Shown piece after piece: positions 1 through 10,187 of a stretch of 54,449 nucleotides of DNA. The first letter of the stretch is position 1. Each line of letters opens with the position of its first letter. Made by a program: the position numbers and the translations under genes. The notes below the pieces were generated by a model. The model was not told where the DNA came from and searched no databases. It worked only from the letters and a program-made list of their open reading frames with translations. Origin of the DNA: Pelosinus sp. (GTDB lineage: Bacteria; Bacillota; Negativicutes; Propionisporales; Propionisporaceae); contig JAJFUN010000053.1 in assembly GCA_021372375.1 (NCBI GenBank), positions 1-54,449 on the forward strand, given 5' to 3'.

Positions 1-1
1 T

Positions 2-778
2 GACGCAGAACTTATGGAACTCGTTGAAATGGAAGTTCGTGAGCTTCTTTCAAGCTATGAATTCCCTGGCGATGAAATTCCGGTAGTAACCGGCAGTGCC
101 GTAAAAGCGCTGGAATGCGGCTGTGCTAAACGCGACTGCCAGTGGTGCGGCAAAATATTTGATCTGATGGATCAGGTTGATGCATATATTCCGACCCCTG
201 AACGCGATACTGATAAGACTTTCTTGATGCCGGTCGAAGACGTGTTCACAATTACTGGCCGTGGTACAGTTGCTACCGGTCGTGTAGAACGTGGCGCAAT
301 CAAAGTCGGTGACACTGTTGAAATCGTAGGTATGGCGGAAGCTCCTAAATCTACAGTTGTAACAGGCGTAGAAATGTTCCGTAAACTTCTTGACCAGGCA
401 GTTGCCGGTGACAACATTGGCGCACTGCTGCGTGGTATTGAACGTAAAGACATTGAACGCGGTCAGGTTCTTGCTAAACCGGGTTCAATTAAACCTCATA
501 CCAAGTACAAAGCCGAAGTTTATGTACTGAGTAAAGAAGAAGGCGGCCGTCATACTCCGTTCTTCAATGGCTACCGTCCACAGTTCTACTTCCGTACAAC
601 TGACGTAACTGGCGTAATCACTTTACCGGATGGTGTAGAAATGGTAATGCCTGGCGACAACATTCAAATGGATTGTGAGCTTATCACTCCGATCGCAATG
701 GAAGAAGGTCTCCGCTTTGCAATTCGTGAAGGCGGCCGTACTGTTGGCGCTGGTGTTGTAACTGCAATCAATGCATAA
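2..778 (+). CDS. tuf: Elongation factor Tu, 3' part (5' end outside window)
   Basis: EF-Tu is the GTPase that delivers aminoacyl-tRNA to the ribosome. The window opens inside the gene; the frame is open from base 2. The visible 259 residues cover the end of the GTPase domain, domain 2 (starting near [19 protein letters not shown], then [15 protein letters not shown]) and domain 3 (ending in [17 protein letters not shown], the family's normal C terminus). The GTP-binding motifs lie upstream of the window. Unusual point: the end of domain 1 carries a four-cysteine insertion, [13 protein letters not shown], where the E. coli protein has a short acidic linker. A hairpin follows the stop and the S10 cluster starts about 155 bases later, the usual tuf-rpsJ order. 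Identity is certain. Confidence 0.98.
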   Translation, partial: DAELMELVEMEVRELLSSYEFPGDEIPVVTGSAVKALECGCAKRDCQWCGKIFDLMDQVDAYIPTPERDTDKTFLMPVEDVFTITGRGTVATGRVERGAIKVGDTVEIVGMAEAPKSTVVTGVEMFRKLLDQAVAGDNIGALLRGIERKDIERGQVLAKPGSIKPHTKYKAEVYVLSKEEGGRHTPFFNGYRPQFYFRTTDVTGVITLPDGVEMVMPGDNIQMDCELITPIAMEEGLRFAIREGGRTVGAGVVTAINA

Positions 779-790
779 TTGATGCATAAG

Positions 791-811
791 AGGGCGGCCA
801 ATGGTCGCCCT
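791..811 (+). terminator. Hairpin after tuf, probable terminator or attenuator
   Basis: Nine-base arms AGGGCGGCC and GGTCGCCCT (one G-T pair) around a three-base loop, 12 bases after the tuf stop. The following sequence TATATAAAG is only weakly T-rich, so termination may be partial and transcription could continue into rpsJ. Confidence 0.5.
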
Positions 812-934
812 TATATAAAGAAATAAACTACCCCCTAGAGCGATGACGTGGAAGGTTGCCCGTACGCTACGGGGATATTTCCACGGAGAATGTCGGGTTC
901 AGAGAAACCTGGCGATAAGGAGGAATAATTACAA
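812..934 (+). promoter_or_regulatory. Untranslated leader of the S10 operon
   Basis: The stretch between tuf and rpsJ holds a compound hairpin: outer arms CGTGGAA (847-853) and TTCCACG (879-885), inner arms CCCGT (859-863) and ACGGG (869-873). A smaller hairpin around GGGTT/AACC follows near 895-912. The rpsJ Shine-Dalgarno AGGAGG follows after that. A structured leader ahead of the S10 operon suggests post-transcriptional control, but I do not recognise a known protein-binding leader and no promoter is clear enough to name. Confidence 0.4.
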
Positions 935-1246
935 ATGGCTAAACAACAAAAAATTAGAATCCGCCTTAAGGCGTATGATCATAAAGCACTTGATCAAAGT
1001 GCAGTGAGAATTGTCGATACTGCAAAAAGAACTGGTGCTATGGTATCCGGACCTATTCCACTTCCCACCGAGAAGAATATTTTTACGATTTTGCGTTCAC
1101 CACATGTCAATAAAGATTCGCGCGAACAATTTGAAATGCGCACACATAAACGTCTGATTGACATTCTTGAGCCGACTTCGAAGACTGTAGATGCGCTAAT
1201 GCGTCTGGATCTTCCGGCTGGTGTGGACATCGAAATCAAGCTGTAG
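935..1246 (+). CDS. rpsJ: 30S ribosomal protein S10
   Basis: S10 belongs to the head of the small ribosomal subunit and, as NusE, takes part in antitermination complexes. The 103 residues match the normal family length (about 102), with the conserved [10 protein letters not shown] loop and an HKRLIDI segment. ATG follows AGGAGG at normal spacing. It is the first gene of the S10-spc-alpha cluster, and rplC follows within 16 bases, so the two are co-transcribed. Confidence 0.98.
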   Translation: MAKQQKIRIRLKAYDHKALDQSAVRIVDTAKRTGAMVSGPIPLPTEKNIFTILRSPHVNKDSREQFEMRTHKRLIDILEPTSKTVDALMRLDLPAGVDIEIKL

Positions 1247-1261
1247 GAGGAGGTGGCAATA

Positions 1262-1903
1262 ATGGCTAAAGGAATTTTAGGAAAAAAATTAGGTATGACA
1301 CAGATTTTTACAGCAGAAGGTAAAGTAATTCCGGTTACTGTACTCGAAGCTGGTCAGACTGTAGTACTTCAAAACAAAACGGTAGAGAATGATGGCTATA
1401 ATGCAGTGCAGTTAGGCTTCGGCACTGTTAAAGATAAAAAGGTTACTAAGCCAATGCAAGGGCATTTTGCTAAAGCTGGCGCAAAACCTGTTAAATTTAT
1501 CCGTGAAGTTAGATTGGCTGACGCTAGTGAATTTGCTGTTGGTCAAGTAATTGGCGTGGATGTATTTGCTGATGGGGAACTGGTAGATATTACTGGTACT
1601 TCTAAAGGCAAGGGCTTTGCTGGTAGTATTAAACGCCACAACTTCAGACGCGGACCTATGGCTCATGGTTCTAAATCTCACCGTGAACCTGGTTCAATTG
1701 GTCCTAGAATGAGCGGCGGCGGCGGTAAAGTATTCAAAGGCAAAAAATTGCCTGGACGTATGGGCGGTCAGCAAGTAACTGTACAGCGTCTTACTATCGC
1801 TAAAGTTGACAGCGAACGCAATCTTTTATTAGTTAAAGGGGCTGTTCCTGGACCTAAAGGAAGCTTGGTACTGGTTAAAAATACTGTAAAACCTGTGAAG
1901 TAA
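1262..1903 (+). CDS. rplC: 50S ribosomal protein L3
   Basis: L3 is one of the first proteins to bind 23S rRNA and reaches the peptidyl transferase region. The 213-residue product starts [16 protein letters not shown], a hallmark L3 N terminus, and contains the glycine-rich loop [21 protein letters not shown] typical of the central extension (quoted in part). An in-frame GTG at 1253 overlaps the Shine-Dalgarno (TAGGAGGAGG, 1244-1253), so the ATG at 1262 is the better start. It lies between rpsJ and rplD in the S10 operon. Confidence 0.97.
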   Translation: MAKGILGKKLGMTQIFTAEGKVIPVTVLEAGQTVVLQNKTVENDGYNAVQLGFGTVKDKKVTKPMQGHFAKAGAKPVKFIREVRLADASEFAVGQVIGVDVFADGELVDITGTSKGKGFAGSIKRHNFRRGPMAHGSKSHREPGSIGPRMSGGGGKVFKGKKLPGRMGGQQVTVQRLTIAKVDSERNLLLVKGAVPGPKGSLVLVKNTVKPVK

Positions 1904-1930
1904 TAACGCGCCGAAAGGAGGATGTGCTAT

Positions 1931-2557
1931 ATGCCGAAAGTAGCATTATATGATATAACCGGCAAACAAACCGGTGAATTGGAATTGAAAGACGATGTTT
2001 TTGGCGTAGAAGTGAATGAAGCTGTACTTCATCAAGCTGTGGTAATGCAGCTGGCAAGTCAGCGTTTAGGCACTGCTGCTACAAAGACTAGAGGATTGGT
2101 GCGCGGCGGCGGTAGAAAACCGTGGAAACAAAAAGGTACTGGCCGTGCTCGTGCTGGTAGCACTCGTTCCCCAATCTGGGTTGGAGGCGGTACTACATTT
2201 GGTCCGCACCCACGTTCTTATGCATTCAGAATGCCTCGTAAGCAACGCCGTTTGGCCATCAAATGTGCACTGAGTGCCAAAGTTCAAGCAGGTGAGCTCG
2301 TAGTTGTTGATAATATCAACTTTGACGCACCGAAAACAAAGAATGTTGTTACAATGTTAAACGGTTTTAATGCCGCTGATGATAAAGCACTTATCATTAC
2401 CAATGAGGTACTTGATAATGTAGAAAAATCATCCCGCAACATTCCTGGGGTGAAAGCAATCGACTCCACTGGGCTTAATGTCTATGATCTCTTATATCAT
2501 AGCAAAGTGCTGATTGCTAAAGATGCAGTGGCTCGTATTGAGGAGGTGCTTGCATAA
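1931..2557 (+). CDS. rplD: 50S ribosomal protein L4
   Basis: L4 binds 23S rRNA and its long loop lines the exit tunnel; in some bacteria it also represses its own operon. The 208-residue product starts MPKVALYD and shows the loop [20 protein letters not shown] with [12 protein letters not shown] after it. An upstream in-frame ATG at 1922 lies inside the Shine-Dalgarno region (AAAGGAGG, 1914-1921), so 1931 with 9-base spacing is preferred. The stop TAA shares its last base with the rplW ATG, indicating translational coupling. Confidence 0.97.
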   Translation: MPKVALYDITGKQTGELELKDDVFGVEVNEAVLHQAVVMQLASQRLGTAATKTRGLVRGGGRKPWKQKGTGRARAGSTRSPIWVGGGTTFGPHPRSYAFRMPRKQRRLAIKCALSAKVQAGELVVVDNINFDAPKTKNVVTMLNGFNAADDKALIITNEVLDNVEKSSRNIPGVKAIDSTGLNVYDLLYHSKVLIAKDAVARIEEVLA

Positions 2558-2844
2558 TGTCAAACGCACGTGATGTACTCATTCGTCCGTTAATTACGGA
2601 AAAATCCACAAGTTTGATGCAAGAAAGTAAATATACTTTTATTGTGCCGCTCTCGGCCAATAAAATTGAAATTCGCCAAGCTGTTGAAGAATTATTTAAA
2701 GTCAAAGTTTTGGCAGTTAATACTGTCCGTGTTATGGGTAAAACCAAACGGATGGGCAAGACTCAAGGCAAACGCCCGGATTATAAAAAAGCTATTGTTA
2801 AATTAGCGCCAGGCTCACAAATTGAGTTCTTTGAAGGTGTATAA
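2557..2844 (+). CDS. rplW: 50S ribosomal protein L23
   Basis: L23 sits at the exit of the nascent-peptide tunnel and is the docking site for trigger factor and SRP. The 95 residues match the family length, with the typical N terminus [14 protein letters not shown] and the basic loop [18 protein letters not shown]. The start overlaps the rplD stop by one base (TAATG), with its Shine-Dalgarno (GAGGAGG-like) inside the end of rplD. This is the usual L4-L23-L2 order. Confidence 0.97.
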   Translation: MSNARDVLIRPLITEKSTSLMQESKYTFIVPLSANKIEIRQAVEELFKVKVLAVNTVRVMGKTKRMGKTQGKRPDYKKAIVKLAPGSQIEFFEGV

Positions 2845-2872
2845 AAAATTAAAGTAAAAAGGAGGGGCGACA

Positions 2873-3700
2873 ATGGCGATCAAAAATTTTAAACCTTATG
2901 CTCCGAGCAGAAGATTTATGACGGTAGCTAGTTTCGAAGAAATTACTACCAACAAACCGGAACGCTCCCTTGTCGAACGCCTGTATAATCATGCCGGCCG
3001 TAATGATCAAGGCCGTTTGACTGTCAGACATCAAGGCGGCGGCCATAAGCGCCTGTATAGAATAATCGATTTCAAACGTACTAAAGACGGTGTCCCTGCT
3101 AAAGTAGCAACCATCGAGTACGATCCTAACCGTTCGGCACGTATTGCACTACTCAATTATGCTGATGGTGAAAAACGCTATATTTTAGCTCCTAATGGTC
3201 TTAAAGTTGGCGATACAATTGAGAGCGGCGCAGCAGCTGATATCAAAGTTGGCAACGCACTGCCGCTGATAAATATTCCAGTTGGTACAATGGTTCATAA
3301 CATTGAGCTTAAAATCGGTAAAGGCGGCCAAATGGTGCGCTCTGCTGGTGCATCCGCTCAACTTATGGCTAAAGAAGGCAGCCATGCACTACTGCGTTTG
3401 CCGTCAGGCGAACTCCGTAAAGTACATGTAAATTGCCGTGCTACCATTGGTCAAGTTAGCAACCTAGAGCATGAAAATATCACCATCGGTAAAGCCGGCC
3501 GTTCTCGTTGGATGGGCATTCGTCCTGCCAATCGCGGTGTGGCAATGAATCCGTGCGATCATCCGCATGGTGGTGGTGAAGGACGTTCACCTGTTGGACG
3601 TAAACATCCTGTTACTCCTTGGGGTAAATGTGCTATGGGTGCTAAAACTCGTAGAAAAAAAGCGTCTGATAAGCTTATTGTTAAGAGACGGACGAAATAG
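2873..3700 (+). CDS. rplB: 50S ribosomal protein L2
   Basis: L2 is a core 23S rRNA binding protein needed for subunit joining and peptidyl transfer. The 275 residues are full length. The N terminus [18 protein letters not shown], the RNA-binding GGGHKRLYR region and the near-C-terminal motif [20 protein letters not shown], which carries the conserved histidine, are all present. ATG is preceded by AGGAGGGG. It lies between rplW and rpsS with short gaps. Confidence 0.98.
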   Translation: MAIKNFKPYAPSRRFMTVASFEEITTNKPERSLVERLYNHAGRNDQGRLTVRHQGGGHKRLYRIIDFKRTKDGVPAKVATIEYDPNRSARIALLNYADGEKRYILAPNGLKVGDTIESGAAADIKVGNALPLINIPVGTMVHNIELKIGKGGQMVRSAGASAQLMAKEGSHALLRLPSGELRKVHVNCRATIGQVSNLEHENITIGKAGRSRWMGIRPANRGVAMNPCDHPHGGGEGRSPVGRKHPVTPWGKCAMGAKTRRKKASDKLIVKRRTK

Positions 3701-3724
3701 GAGTAGAGAAGGGAGGCTAATCAG

Positions 3725-4009
3725 GTGTCAAGATCGATAAAAAAGGGACCTTATGTTCATGAAAGCGTAATGAAAAAAATTGACGCGATGAACGCAGCTA
3801 ATGAAAAAAAGGTTATCAAAACCTGGTCGCGCAGTTCTACCATTCTTCCTACTTTCCTTGGACATACAATTGCTGTCTATGATGGACGTAAGCATGTACC
3901 AGTATATGTTTCGGAAGATATGGTAGGTCATAAATTAGGTGAATTTGCACCTACACGTACGTATAAAGGTCATACTGGCAAGAGCGAAAAAGCTACCGGC
4001 CTTAAATAA
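3725..4009 (+). CDS. rpsS: 30S ribosomal protein S19
   Basis: S19 forms a complex with S13 in the head of the small subunit and contacts tRNA. The 94 residues are standard, with [14 protein letters not shown] at the N terminus and [14 protein letters not shown] at the C terminus. Translation starts at GTG after GGGAGG at 3711-3716, a codon used repeatedly in this operon. Confidence 0.97.
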   Translation: MSRSIKKGPYVHESVMKKIDAMNAANEKKVIKTWSRSSTILPTFLGHTIAVYDGRKHVPVYVSEDMVGHKLGEFAPTRTYKGHTGKSEKATGLK

Positions 4010-4047
4010 TAGAACTGAATAGAGTTTGCCGAAAGGGGGCTAATACA

Positions 4048-4392
4048 ATGGAAGCTGTAGAAGCTAAAGCAGTTGCCACACATATTCGTATAGCACCGCG
4101 TAAAATTCGTATTGTTATTGATTTGATTCGCGGTAAAGCTATCGGCGAAGCGTTTTCAATACTGAAGTTTACGCCGAAAGTTGGATCTGAAGTTGTTGAG
4201 AAAGTGCTGAAATCTGCAGTCGCAAATGCAGAACACAATTACGATATGAATTCTGATAATCTTTATGTTGCCGCCGCGTATGTTGATCAGGGTCCGACAC
4301 TGAAACGCATTCATCCGCGGTCTCGTGGCCAGGCTTTCAAAATTTTGAAACGCTCGAGTCATGTAACAATTATCGTAAAAGAAAAAGAGTAG
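4048..4392 (+). CDS. rplV: 50S ribosomal protein L22
   Basis: L22 binds 23S rRNA and its hairpin narrows the exit tunnel, where macrolide-resistance changes arise. The 114 residues show [18 protein letters not shown] at the N terminus and the hairpin region [16 protein letters not shown], both intact. The ATG follows AAAGGGGG. Standard position between rpsS and rpsC. Confidence 0.97.
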   Translation: MEAVEAKAVATHIRIAPRKIRIVIDLIRGKAIGEAFSILKFTPKVGSEVVEKVLKSAVANAEHNYDMNSDNLYVAAAYVDQGPTLKRIHPRSRGQAFKILKRSSHVTIIVKEKE

Positions 4393-4420
4393 CAGGCATT
4401 AGTAAAGGAGGGAATCGATA

Positions 4421-5089
4421 GTGGGTCAAAAAGTTCATCCACATGGTCTAAGACTTGGCATTATTAAGACTTGGGATGCTAAGTGGTATGCTGGTAAAGA
4501 CTATGCAGCCAATCTGCATGAAGATATAAAAATTCGTGATTTTCTGAAACAAAAGAATTATGCAGCTGGCGTATCCAAAATCCATATCGAACGTGCAGCT
4601 AATCGTATTAAAGTGACGATTCATACTGCAAAACCGGGCATGGTGATTGGCCGCGGCGGTGCTGGCATTGAAGAAATGAAAAAAGATTTGAAAAAACTGA
4701 CTGACAAACAGGTTGATGTAAATATTGCTGAGGTTAAGCAACCTGAGATGGACGCTACTTTAGTAGCTGAAAACATTGCATCTCAGCTTGAAAGACGTAT
4801 TGCATTCCGTCGTGCCATGAAACAGTCAGTAACCCGTACAATGCGTATTGGCGCAAAGGGAATTAAGATAATGTGTGGCGGCCGTTTGGGCGGCGCTGAA
4901 ATCGCACGTAGCGAAAGCTACCGTGAAGGCAGTATTCCACTTCACACACTCAGGGCCGATATTGATTATGGTACTGCAGAAGCCCATACTACTTATGGCC
5001 GTATTGGCGTAAAGGTATGGATATATAAAGGTGAGGTTTTGCCTGAAGCAAAAAGGACCGTTGCCGCTAACGAAGGGAGCGAGCAATAA
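4421..5089 (+). CDS. rpsC: 30S ribosomal protein S3
   Basis: S3 helps form the mRNA entry channel and has helicase-associated basic residues. The 222 residues contain [14 protein letters not shown], a KH domain with [16 protein letters not shown], and the C-terminal S3 domain with [12 protein letters not shown] and YKGEVLP. GTG start after AAAGGAGGG. Its stop overlaps the rplP start by one base (TAATG), so translation of L16 is probably coupled. Confidence 0.97.
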   Translation: MGQKVHPHGLRLGIIKTWDAKWYAGKDYAANLHEDIKIRDFLKQKNYAAGVSKIHIERAANRIKVTIHTAKPGMVIGRGGAGIEEMKKDLKKLTDKQVDVNIAEVKQPEMDATLVAENIASQLERRIAFRRAMKQSVTRTMRIGAKGIKIMCGGRLGGAEIARSESYREGSIPLHTLRADIDYGTAEAHTTYGRIGVKVWIYKGEVLPEAKRTVAANEGSEQ

Positions 5090-5538
5090 TGTTATTACCG
5101 AAAAGAGTAAAACACCGTAAGCAATTTCGCGGTCGTATGAAAGGTAAAGCACTAAGAGGTAATACCGTTTCTCATGGCGAGTATGGCCTGCAGGCTCTTG
5201 AGCCGGCGTGGATTACCAACCGTCAGATTGAAGCAGCGCGTATTGCCATGACTCGTTACATTAAACGTGGCGGTAAAGTTTGGATTAAAATATTCCCAGA
5301 CAAACCAATTACAGCAAAACCGGCCGAAACTCGTATGGGTAGCGGTAAAGGTTCAACGGAATACTGGGTTGCAGTAGTAAAACCTGGCCGTGTAATGTTT
5401 GAAATGGATGGTGTTTCGGAGGAAATAGCCAAAGAAGCTATGCGTTTGGCGGCTCACAAACTTCCGATTAAAACCAAATTCGTTTCAAAAGCAGATACTG
5501 CAGTAGAAACAGTGGGTGGTGAAGTAGATGAAGGCTAA
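5089..5538 (+). CDS. rplP: 50S ribosomal protein L16
   Basis: L16 lies near the A site of the large subunit. The 149 residues begin [19 protein letters not shown] and include [19 protein letters not shown] and the [18 protein letters not shown] segment that approaches the tRNA elbow. The C terminus is slightly extended relative to 137-145 residue relatives. It starts inside the rpsC stop and its own end overlaps rpmC by 11 bases. Confidence 0.97.
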   Translation: MLLPKRVKHRKQFRGRMKGKALRGNTVSHGEYGLQALEPAWITNRQIEAARIAMTRYIKRGGKVWIKIFPDKPITAKPAETRMGSGKGSTEYWVAVVKPGRVMFEMDGVSEEIAKEAMRLAAHKLPIKTKFVSKADTAVETVGGEVDEG

Positions 5539-5725
5539 AGACATCCGCGATATGAACGCAACTGAATTAGATCAAAAACTGGCCGGACTCAAAGACGAAT
5601 TATTCAATTTAAGATTTCAACTTGCCACTGGGCAACTGGAAAATCCGATGCGGATTAAAGAAGTTAAAAAGTCGATTGCCCGCATCAAAACAATCCAGCG
5701 TGAACAGGAACTCAAGGCACAATAA
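5528..5725 (+). CDS. rpmC: 50S ribosomal protein L29
   Basis: L29 is a small helical protein near the peptide exit site beside L23. The 65 residues form two helices: [20 protein letters not shown] and the conserved [17 protein letters not shown] followed by [14 protein letters not shown]. It overlaps the end of rplP by 11 bases. The 88-base gap after it contains a small hairpin with arms CGTTCTT and AAGAACG ahead of rpsQ. Confidence 0.96.
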   Translation: MKAKDIRDMNATELDQKLAGLKDELFNLRFQLATGQLENPMRIKEVKKSIARIKTIQREQELKAQ

Positions 5726-5813
5726 TACGTTCTAAACGTATCTTGAATATAAGTCATTGACGGACGTTCTTACCTAATAAATTGTACGAAGAACGGAAGG
5801 AGGCTAATAGAAC

Positions 5814-6071
5814 GTGACTGAAAGAAGCGAACGCAAAACCCGTACTGGTAAAGTGGTTAGCGATAAAATGGATAAAACGGTTGTAGTAGCTGTAGAGCGT
5901 TTAGTTCAACATCCGCTGTATAAAAAAGCCGTGAAGAAAACTGTAAAATTTAAAGCACATGATGAAAACAATGATAGCCATATTGGCGATACTGTTGAAA
6001 TCATGGAAACTCGTCCGCTGTCTAAAGACAAACGCTGGAGAGTTGTAGAAGTTTTAGAAAGAGCGAAATAG
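5814..6071 (+). CDS. rpsQ: 30S ribosomal protein S17
   Basis: S17 is a primary 16S rRNA binding protein with an OB fold. The 85 residues carry the family signature: [19 protein letters not shown], then [23 protein letters not shown] start after AAGGAGG. It stands between rpmC and rplN, the usual spc operon junction. Confidence 0.97.
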   Translation: MTERSERKTRTGKVVSDKMDKTVVVAVERLVQHPLYKKAVKKTVKFKAHDENNDSHIGDTVEIMETRPLSKDKRWRVVEVLERAK

Positions 6072-6126
6072 AGATTGCTGCTTACTATAGCAATCTCAAC
6101 CTCAACAAGGCAAAGGAGGGAAAAAA

Positions 6127-6495
6127 ATGATCCAACAACAGACAATTCTCAATGTCGCTGATAACACTGGCGCGAAGAAAATTATGTGCATCCGCGTTTT
6201 GGGCGGCTCCTTCCGCAGGTATGCCAATATTGGCGATGTAATTGTAGCTGCAGTAAAGGATGCTTCACCGGGTGGTGTTGTTAAAAAAGGCGATGTAGTA
6301 AAAGCGGTAGTTGTCCGTACGCATAAAGGCATGCGCCGTCAGGACGGTTCTTACATCCGTTTTGATGAAAATGCTGCAGTTGTCATTAAAGATGATAAAA
6401 GCCCAAGAGGCACACGTATATTTGGACCAGTAGCGAGAGAGCTTAGAGAAAAAGACTTTATGAAAATTATCTCGCTGGCTCCGGAAGTAATCTAA
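6127..6495 (+). CDS. rplN: 50S ribosomal protein L14
   Basis: L14 contacts 16S rRNA in an intersubunit bridge and is the target of the silencing factor RsfS. The 122 residues are exactly the common length: [22 protein letters not shown] at the start (quoted in part: [14 protein letters not shown]), [21 protein letters not shown] in the middle and a C terminus rich in [13 protein letters not shown] after AAAGGAGGG. Confidence 0.98.
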   Translation: MIQQQTILNVADNTGAKKIMCIRVLGGSFRRYANIGDVIVAAVKDASPGGVVKKGDVVKAVVVRTHKGMRRQDGSYIRFDENAAVVIKDDKSPRGTRIFGPVARELREKDFMKIISLAPEVI

Positions 6496-6513
6496 GTCAG
6501 GAGGTGTCAATTA

Positions 6514-6843
6514 GTGTCTGAAATCAATAAACTGCATGTTAAAAAGGGTGACACCGTAATTGTGTTATCAGGCAAAGACAAAGGCAAGCAGGGTAAAATT
6601 ATTGAAGCACTGCCGAAAAAGGGCAAAGTGGTTGTTGAAGGCGTGAATAAAGTAAAACGTCACACCAAAGCAAGCCAAAAAGCTCCGCAAGGCGGCATTA
6701 TTGTAAAGGAAGCTCCGCTTTCTTCTTCAAAAGTTATGCTTGTTTGTACAGAATGCAATAAACCGACTCGTATTAAGAAAACTGCATTGGCTAGCGGAAA
6801 TGTGCGTGTTTGCAAAAAATGCGGGGAAATCATAGATAAATAA
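6514..6843 (+). CDS. rplX: 50S ribosomal protein L24
   Basis: L24 is an assembly initiator for the large subunit with a KOW motif. The 109 residues show [20 protein letters not shown], the KOW core, and [13 protein letters not shown]. The C terminus has two cysteine pairs (CTEC and CKKC), as in many Firmicutes L24 proteins, which may bind zinc. GTG start after AGGAGG. Confidence 0.97.
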   Translation: MSEINKLHVKKGDTVIVLSGKDKGKQGKIIEALPKKGKVVVEGVNKVKRHTKASQKAPQGGIIVKEAPLSSSKVMLVCTECNKPTRIKKTALASGNVRVCKKCGEIIDK

Positions 6844-6864
6844 TATAAGAAAGGAGGTCTCGTA

Positions 6865-7404
6865 GTGGCCAGATTGAAAGATAAATATGTAGATGAAGTT
6901 GCAAAAGCAATGATGGAAAAATTCGGTTACCAAAACGTAATGGAAATTCCTAAAATTGATAAAGTTGTCTTGAACATGGGCGTTGGTGAAGCAGTAGGCA
7001 ATCCGAAGGTTTTGGATGCAGCAGTAAGTGATATGACGACTATTGCCGGACAAAAACCGGTGGTAACTCGTGCTAAAAAATCTATTGCCGCTTTTAAAAT
7101 TCGTGAAGGTATGCCAATCGGCGCCAAAGTTACTCTGCGCGGCGAGCGCATGTACCAGTTTTTGGATAAATTACTGAACGTTGCATTGCCTCGTGTACGT
7201 GACTTCCGTGGTGTTAGCCCTCGCTCGTTCGATGGTCGTGGTAACTACACCATGGGCGTAAAAGAACAATTGATATTTCCTGAAATTGAATACGATAAAG
7301 TAGACAAAATTCGTGGGATGGATATCATAATTGTAACAACTGCTAACACTGACGAAGAAGCCAGAGAGTTGTTGCGTCTTATGGGAATGCCATTCAGCGC
7401 GTAA
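6865..7404 (+). CDS. rplE: 50S ribosomal protein L5
   Basis: L5 binds 5S rRNA and contacts P-site tRNA. The 179 residues match the family, with [12 protein letters not shown], the [19 protein letters not shown] region and [19 protein letters not shown] intact. GTG start after AAAGGAGG at normal spacing. Standard position between rplX and rpsZ. Confidence 0.98.
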   Translation: MARLKDKYVDEVAKAMMEKFGYQNVMEIPKIDKVVLNMGVGEAVGNPKVLDAAVSDMTTIAGQKPVVTRAKKSIAAFKIREGMPIGAKVTLRGERMYQFLDKLLNVALPRVRDFRGVSPRSFDGRGNYTMGVKEQLIFPEIEYDKVDKIRGMDIIIVTTANTDEEARELLRLMGMPFSA

Positions 7405-7420
7405 GAAGGAGGGAAATATT

Positions 7421-7606
7421 GTGGCCAAAAAGGCATTAGTTGAAAAATGGAAAGCTGAGCCAAAGTTTAGTGTACGTAAGTACAATAGATGTAAAATCTG
7501 CGGTCGTCCGCATGGTTACCTGCGTAAATTTGAAATGTGCCGTATTTGCTTCAGAGAATTGAGCTATAAAGGCGCAATTCCAGGAGTAACAAAAGCCAGC
7601 TGGTAA
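7421..7606 (+). CDS. rpsZ: 30S ribosomal protein S14, zinc-binding type Z
   Basis: S14 is required for assembly of the small-subunit head. This is the short 61-residue zinc form: two CxxC pairs, [20 protein letters not shown], form a zinc ribbon. It starts at GTG after AAGGAGG, 16 bases after rplE. Some genomes also carry a zinc-independent longer copy elsewhere, which cannot be judged here. Confidence 0.97.
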   Translation: MAKKALVEKWKAEPKFSVRKYNRCKICGRPHGYLRKFEMCRICFRELSYKGAIPGVTKASW

Positions 7607-7633
7607 CTCATAACAGGAAGGAGGTTATAATTA

Positions 7634-8032
7634 ATGGTAATGACCGATCCAATTGCCGATATGCTTACAAGAGTTCGTAATGCTAACTCGGTTTATCATG
7701 AAAAGGTTGAAATTCCAGCCTCAAAAATTAAACAAGCAATTGCCCAAATCCTTAAGGAAGAAGGCTTCATTAAAGATTTTGATGTAGTTGCAGATGATAA
7801 ACAAGGTATGCTGCGTGTAAGCTTGAAATATGGTTCGAATCGTGAGAAAGTAATTACTGGTATTAAACGTATTTCCAAACCTGGTCTTCGGGTGTATGCT
7901 AAAAGAGACCAATTGCCGCGCGTACTTGGTGGCCTTGGCATAGCAATCATCTCTACGTCCAAAGGAATTATGACTGATAAAACAGCTCGTCGGGACGGAC
8001 TTGGCGGCGAAGTAATTGCTTACGTTTGGTAA
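7634..8032 (+). CDS. rpsH: 30S ribosomal protein S8
   Basis: S8 is a primary 16S rRNA binder and the feedback repressor of the spc operon in E. coli. The 132 residues include [36 protein letters not shown] and the C-terminal GGEVIAYVW. The ATG at 7634 is 10 bases from GGAGG; an in-frame ATG at 7640 is the alternative and would remove two residues. Confidence 0.97.
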   Translation: MVMTDPIADMLTRVRNANSVYHEKVEIPASKIKQAIAQILKEEGFIKDFDVVADDKQGMLRVSLKYGSNREKVITGIKRISKPGLRVYAKRDQLPRVLGGLGIAIISTSKGIMTDKTARRDGLGGEVIAYVW

Positions 8033-8056
8033 TTTTTGCAGGTAGGAGGTGCAGAT

Positions 8057-8605
8057 ATGTCGAGAATCGGTAGAATGCCTATTACCATTCCAAGTGGCGT
8101 TACAGTTAAACTTGATGGTGATGTGGTAACGGTAAAAGGCCCGAAAGGCGAACTTACCCGTACTTTTCATAAAGATATGATTATTAAGCAAGAAGGCGAT
8201 GTAATTACTGTAAATCGTCCTTCTGATGAAAAAGAGCACAGATCACTCCATGGTTTGACTCGTACTCTCTTAAACAACATGATTATCGGTGTAACCCAAG
8301 GCTTTTCCAAAACTTTGGAAATTGCTGGTGTTGGTTACAGAGCAGCAAAATCTGGTAAAAAATTGGCCTTAACATTAGGTTTTTCTCATCCATTAGAGGT
8401 AGAACCGCCTAACGGTTTGTCAATTGATGTTCCGGCTCCGAATAAAATTGTTGTTTCAGGAATTGATAAAGAAGCAGTTGGCGCACTGGCAGCCCAGATT
8501 CGTGGTTATAGAGAACCTGAACCGTATAAAGGTAAAGGTGTTAAATACGAAGGCGAAGTTGTTCGTCGTAAAGTGGGTAAAGCAGGCGGCAAAGGCAAGA
8601 AGTAG
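8057..8605 (+). CDS. rplF: 50S ribosomal protein L6
   Basis: L6 lies near the factor-binding site of the large subunit. The 182-residue product starts [15 protein letters not shown] and ends with the diagnostic [14 protein letters not shown] and [13 protein letters not shown]. The open frame extends upstream to a TTG, but the ATG at 8057 has TAGGAGG at proper distance and gives the normal family start. Two L6 repeats of about 80 residues each are visible. Confidence 0.97.
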   Translation: MSRIGRMPITIPSGVTVKLDGDVVTVKGPKGELTRTFHKDMIIKQEGDVITVNRPSDEKEHRSLHGLTRTLLNNMIIGVTQGFSKTLEIAGVGYRAAKSGKKLALTLGFSHPLEVEPPNGLSIDVPAPNKIVVSGIDKEAVGALAAQIRGYREPEPYKGKGVKYEGEVVRRKVGKAGGKGKK

Positions 8606-8631
8606 GAATTTGAGAGAAAGGAGTGAATACC

Positions 8632-8994
8632 TTGCTTCGTAAACAAGATAAAAATGCATTGCGCGTAAAGCGTCATCATAGAGCACGCAAGAACTTGATT
8701 GGTACTGCGGCAAGACCTCGTTTAAATGTATTTCGCAGTTTGAGCAATATTTATGCTCAGGTTATTAATGATGAAAATGGTACTACTATCGTATCAGCAA
8801 GCACAAAAGATAAAGACATTAAGCTGGAATACGGCGGAAATATCGAAGCTGCTAAGGCAGTTGGCGCCGCTGTTGCCAAACTTGCATTAGAAAAAGGCAT
8901 TACAAAAGTGGTATTTGACCGTGGGGGTTATATTTATCATGGCAGGGTAGCTGCGTTAGCTGAAGCTGCACGTGAAGCCGGTCTTGAGTTTTAA
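8632..8994 (+). CDS. rplR: 50S ribosomal protein L18
   Basis: L18 binds 5S rRNA with L5. The 120 residues show [37 protein letters not shown] and the C-terminal [21 protein letters not shown] chose TTG at 8632: the Shine-Dalgarno AAAGGAG (8617-8623) overlaps the upstream in-frame GTG at 8623 but is 8 bases from the TTG, and the result has the normal family length. Confidence 0.96.
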   Translation: MLRKQDKNALRVKRHHRARKNLIGTAARPRLNVFRSLSNIYAQVINDENGTTIVSASTKDKDIKLEYGGNIEAAKAVGAAVAKLALEKGITKVVFDRGGYIYHGRVAALAEAAREAGLEF

Positions 8995-9018
8995 GTTTTT
9001 TGAAAAGGAGGGAAATTA

Positions 9019-9519
9019 ATGGCAAGAATTGACCACACAACTCTCGAATTAAAAGAGAAAGTTGTGTTTATCAACAGAGTTGCAAAAGTAGTTAAAGGCG
9101 GTCGTCGCTTTTCTTTCAGTGCTCTTGTGGTAGTAGGTGACGAGAATGGTCACGTCGGCGCAGGCATTGGTAAAGCAGGCGAAGTACCGGAAGCAATTAG
9201 AAAAGGCATTGAAGATGCGAAAAAGAACATGATTAAAGTTCCATTGGTTGGTACAACCATTCCGCATGAAATTCTTGGTATTTTTGGTGCTGGTAGAGTG
9301 TTGTTAAAACCAGCTGCAGAAGGTACTGGAGTTATTGCTGGCGGTCCTGTACGTGCCGTACTTGAACTTGCTGGTATCCATGATATCCTAACCAAGTCTT
9401 TAGGTTCAAACAATGCTAACAACATGGTACGTGCTACCATTAAGGGCCTTGATCAGCTGAAAAAAGCTGAACAGGTGGCGCAGCTTCGCGGTAAAACCGT
9501 TCAAGAACTTTTGGGCTAA
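9019..9519 (+). CDS. rpsE: 30S ribosomal protein S5
   Basis: S5 acts in translational fidelity and mRNA helicase activity at the entry site. The 166 residues have the double-stranded RNA binding domain with [18 protein letters not shown] and [17 protein letters not shown], then the C-terminal half with [23 protein letters not shown] after AAAGGAGGG. Full length. Confidence 0.98.
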   Translation: MARIDHTTLELKEKVVFINRVAKVVKGGRRFSFSALVVVGDENGHVGAGIGKAGEVPEAIRKGIEDAKKNMIKVPLVGTTIPHEILGIFGAGRVLLKPAAEGTGVIAGGPVRAVLELAGIHDILTKSLGSNNANNMVRATIKGLDQLKKAEQVAQLRGKTVQELLG

Positions 9520-9542
9520 GAACGTCCATAGGAGGTAATAGT

Positions 9543-9725
9543 ATGGCAAAACTTAAGATTACTCTTACCAGAAGCTTGATCGGCAGACCGGAAGAACAAC
9601 GCCGCACTGTGAAAGCTCTGGGTTTAGGTAAAATGAATAGTTCCGTAGAACAAGAAGATAATGCGGTCATTCGCGGGATGATCCATAAAGTGGAACATCT
9701 TGTTTCAGTAGAAGTACAAGACTAA
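9543..9725 (+). CDS. rpmD: 50S ribosomal protein L30
   Basis: Small 60-residue L30 with the signature [20 protein letters not shown], followed by [15 protein letters not shown] and a C-terminal [16 protein letters not shown] after AGGAGG. It lies between rpsE and rplO as in other bacterial spc operons. Confidence 0.97.
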   Translation: MAKLKITLTRSLIGRPEEQRRTVKALGLGKMNSSVEQEDNAVIRGMIHKVEHLVSVEVQD

Positions 9726-9746
9726 TTTGAAAGGAGGCGCTATCGC

Positions 9747-10187
9747 ATGAAATTACATGAGTTAGCTCCGGCACCTGGCTCTAAAAAAGAGCGTACCCGT
9801 GTTGGCCGTGGACTTGGTTCAGGTCTTGGTAAAACTTCGGGTAAAGGTCATAAAGGTCAAAACGCACGTGCTGGCGGCGGTGTCCGTCCTGGTTTTGAAG
9901 GCGGTCAAATGCCACTGTACAGAAGACTTCCAAAACGCGGTTTTTACAATAAATTTGCTAAGGAATATGCCGAAGTAAATGTAAGTGAATTGAACCGTTT
10001 TGAAGAAGGCTCCGTAGTTGATCCGGCTGCTTTGGTAGAAGCAGGGGTACTCAAAAACGTACGTGATGGAATTCGTATTTTAGGAAATGGAGAAATTTCC
10101 AAATCCCTAACTGTAATTGCCAATGGGTTTACCAAATCAGCAGCTGATAAGATTACTGCTGCTGGCGGCAAAGTAGAGGTGGTCTAG
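9747..10187 (+). CDS. rplO: 50S ribosomal protein L15
   Basis: L15 is a late assembly protein of the large subunit. The 146 residues begin [20 protein letters not shown] and contain the glycine-rich stretch [20 protein letters not shown] and [21 protein letters not shown] after AAAGGAGG. The secY GTG follows the stop codon directly with no intervening base, so secY translation probably depends on L15 translation. Confidence 0.98.
   Translation: MKLHELAPAPGSKKERTRVGRGLGSGLGKTSGKGHKGQNARAGGGVRPGFEGGQMPLYRRLPKRGFYNKFAKEYAEVNVSELNRFEEGSVVDPAALVEAGVLKNVRDGIRILGNGEISKSLTVIANGFTKSAADKITAAGGKVEVV

Noticed and set aside
7721-8239. Minus-strand frame of 172 codons over rpsH/rplF
   Set aside because: Shadow of two certain ribosomal protein genes; no start signal and no family resemblance.
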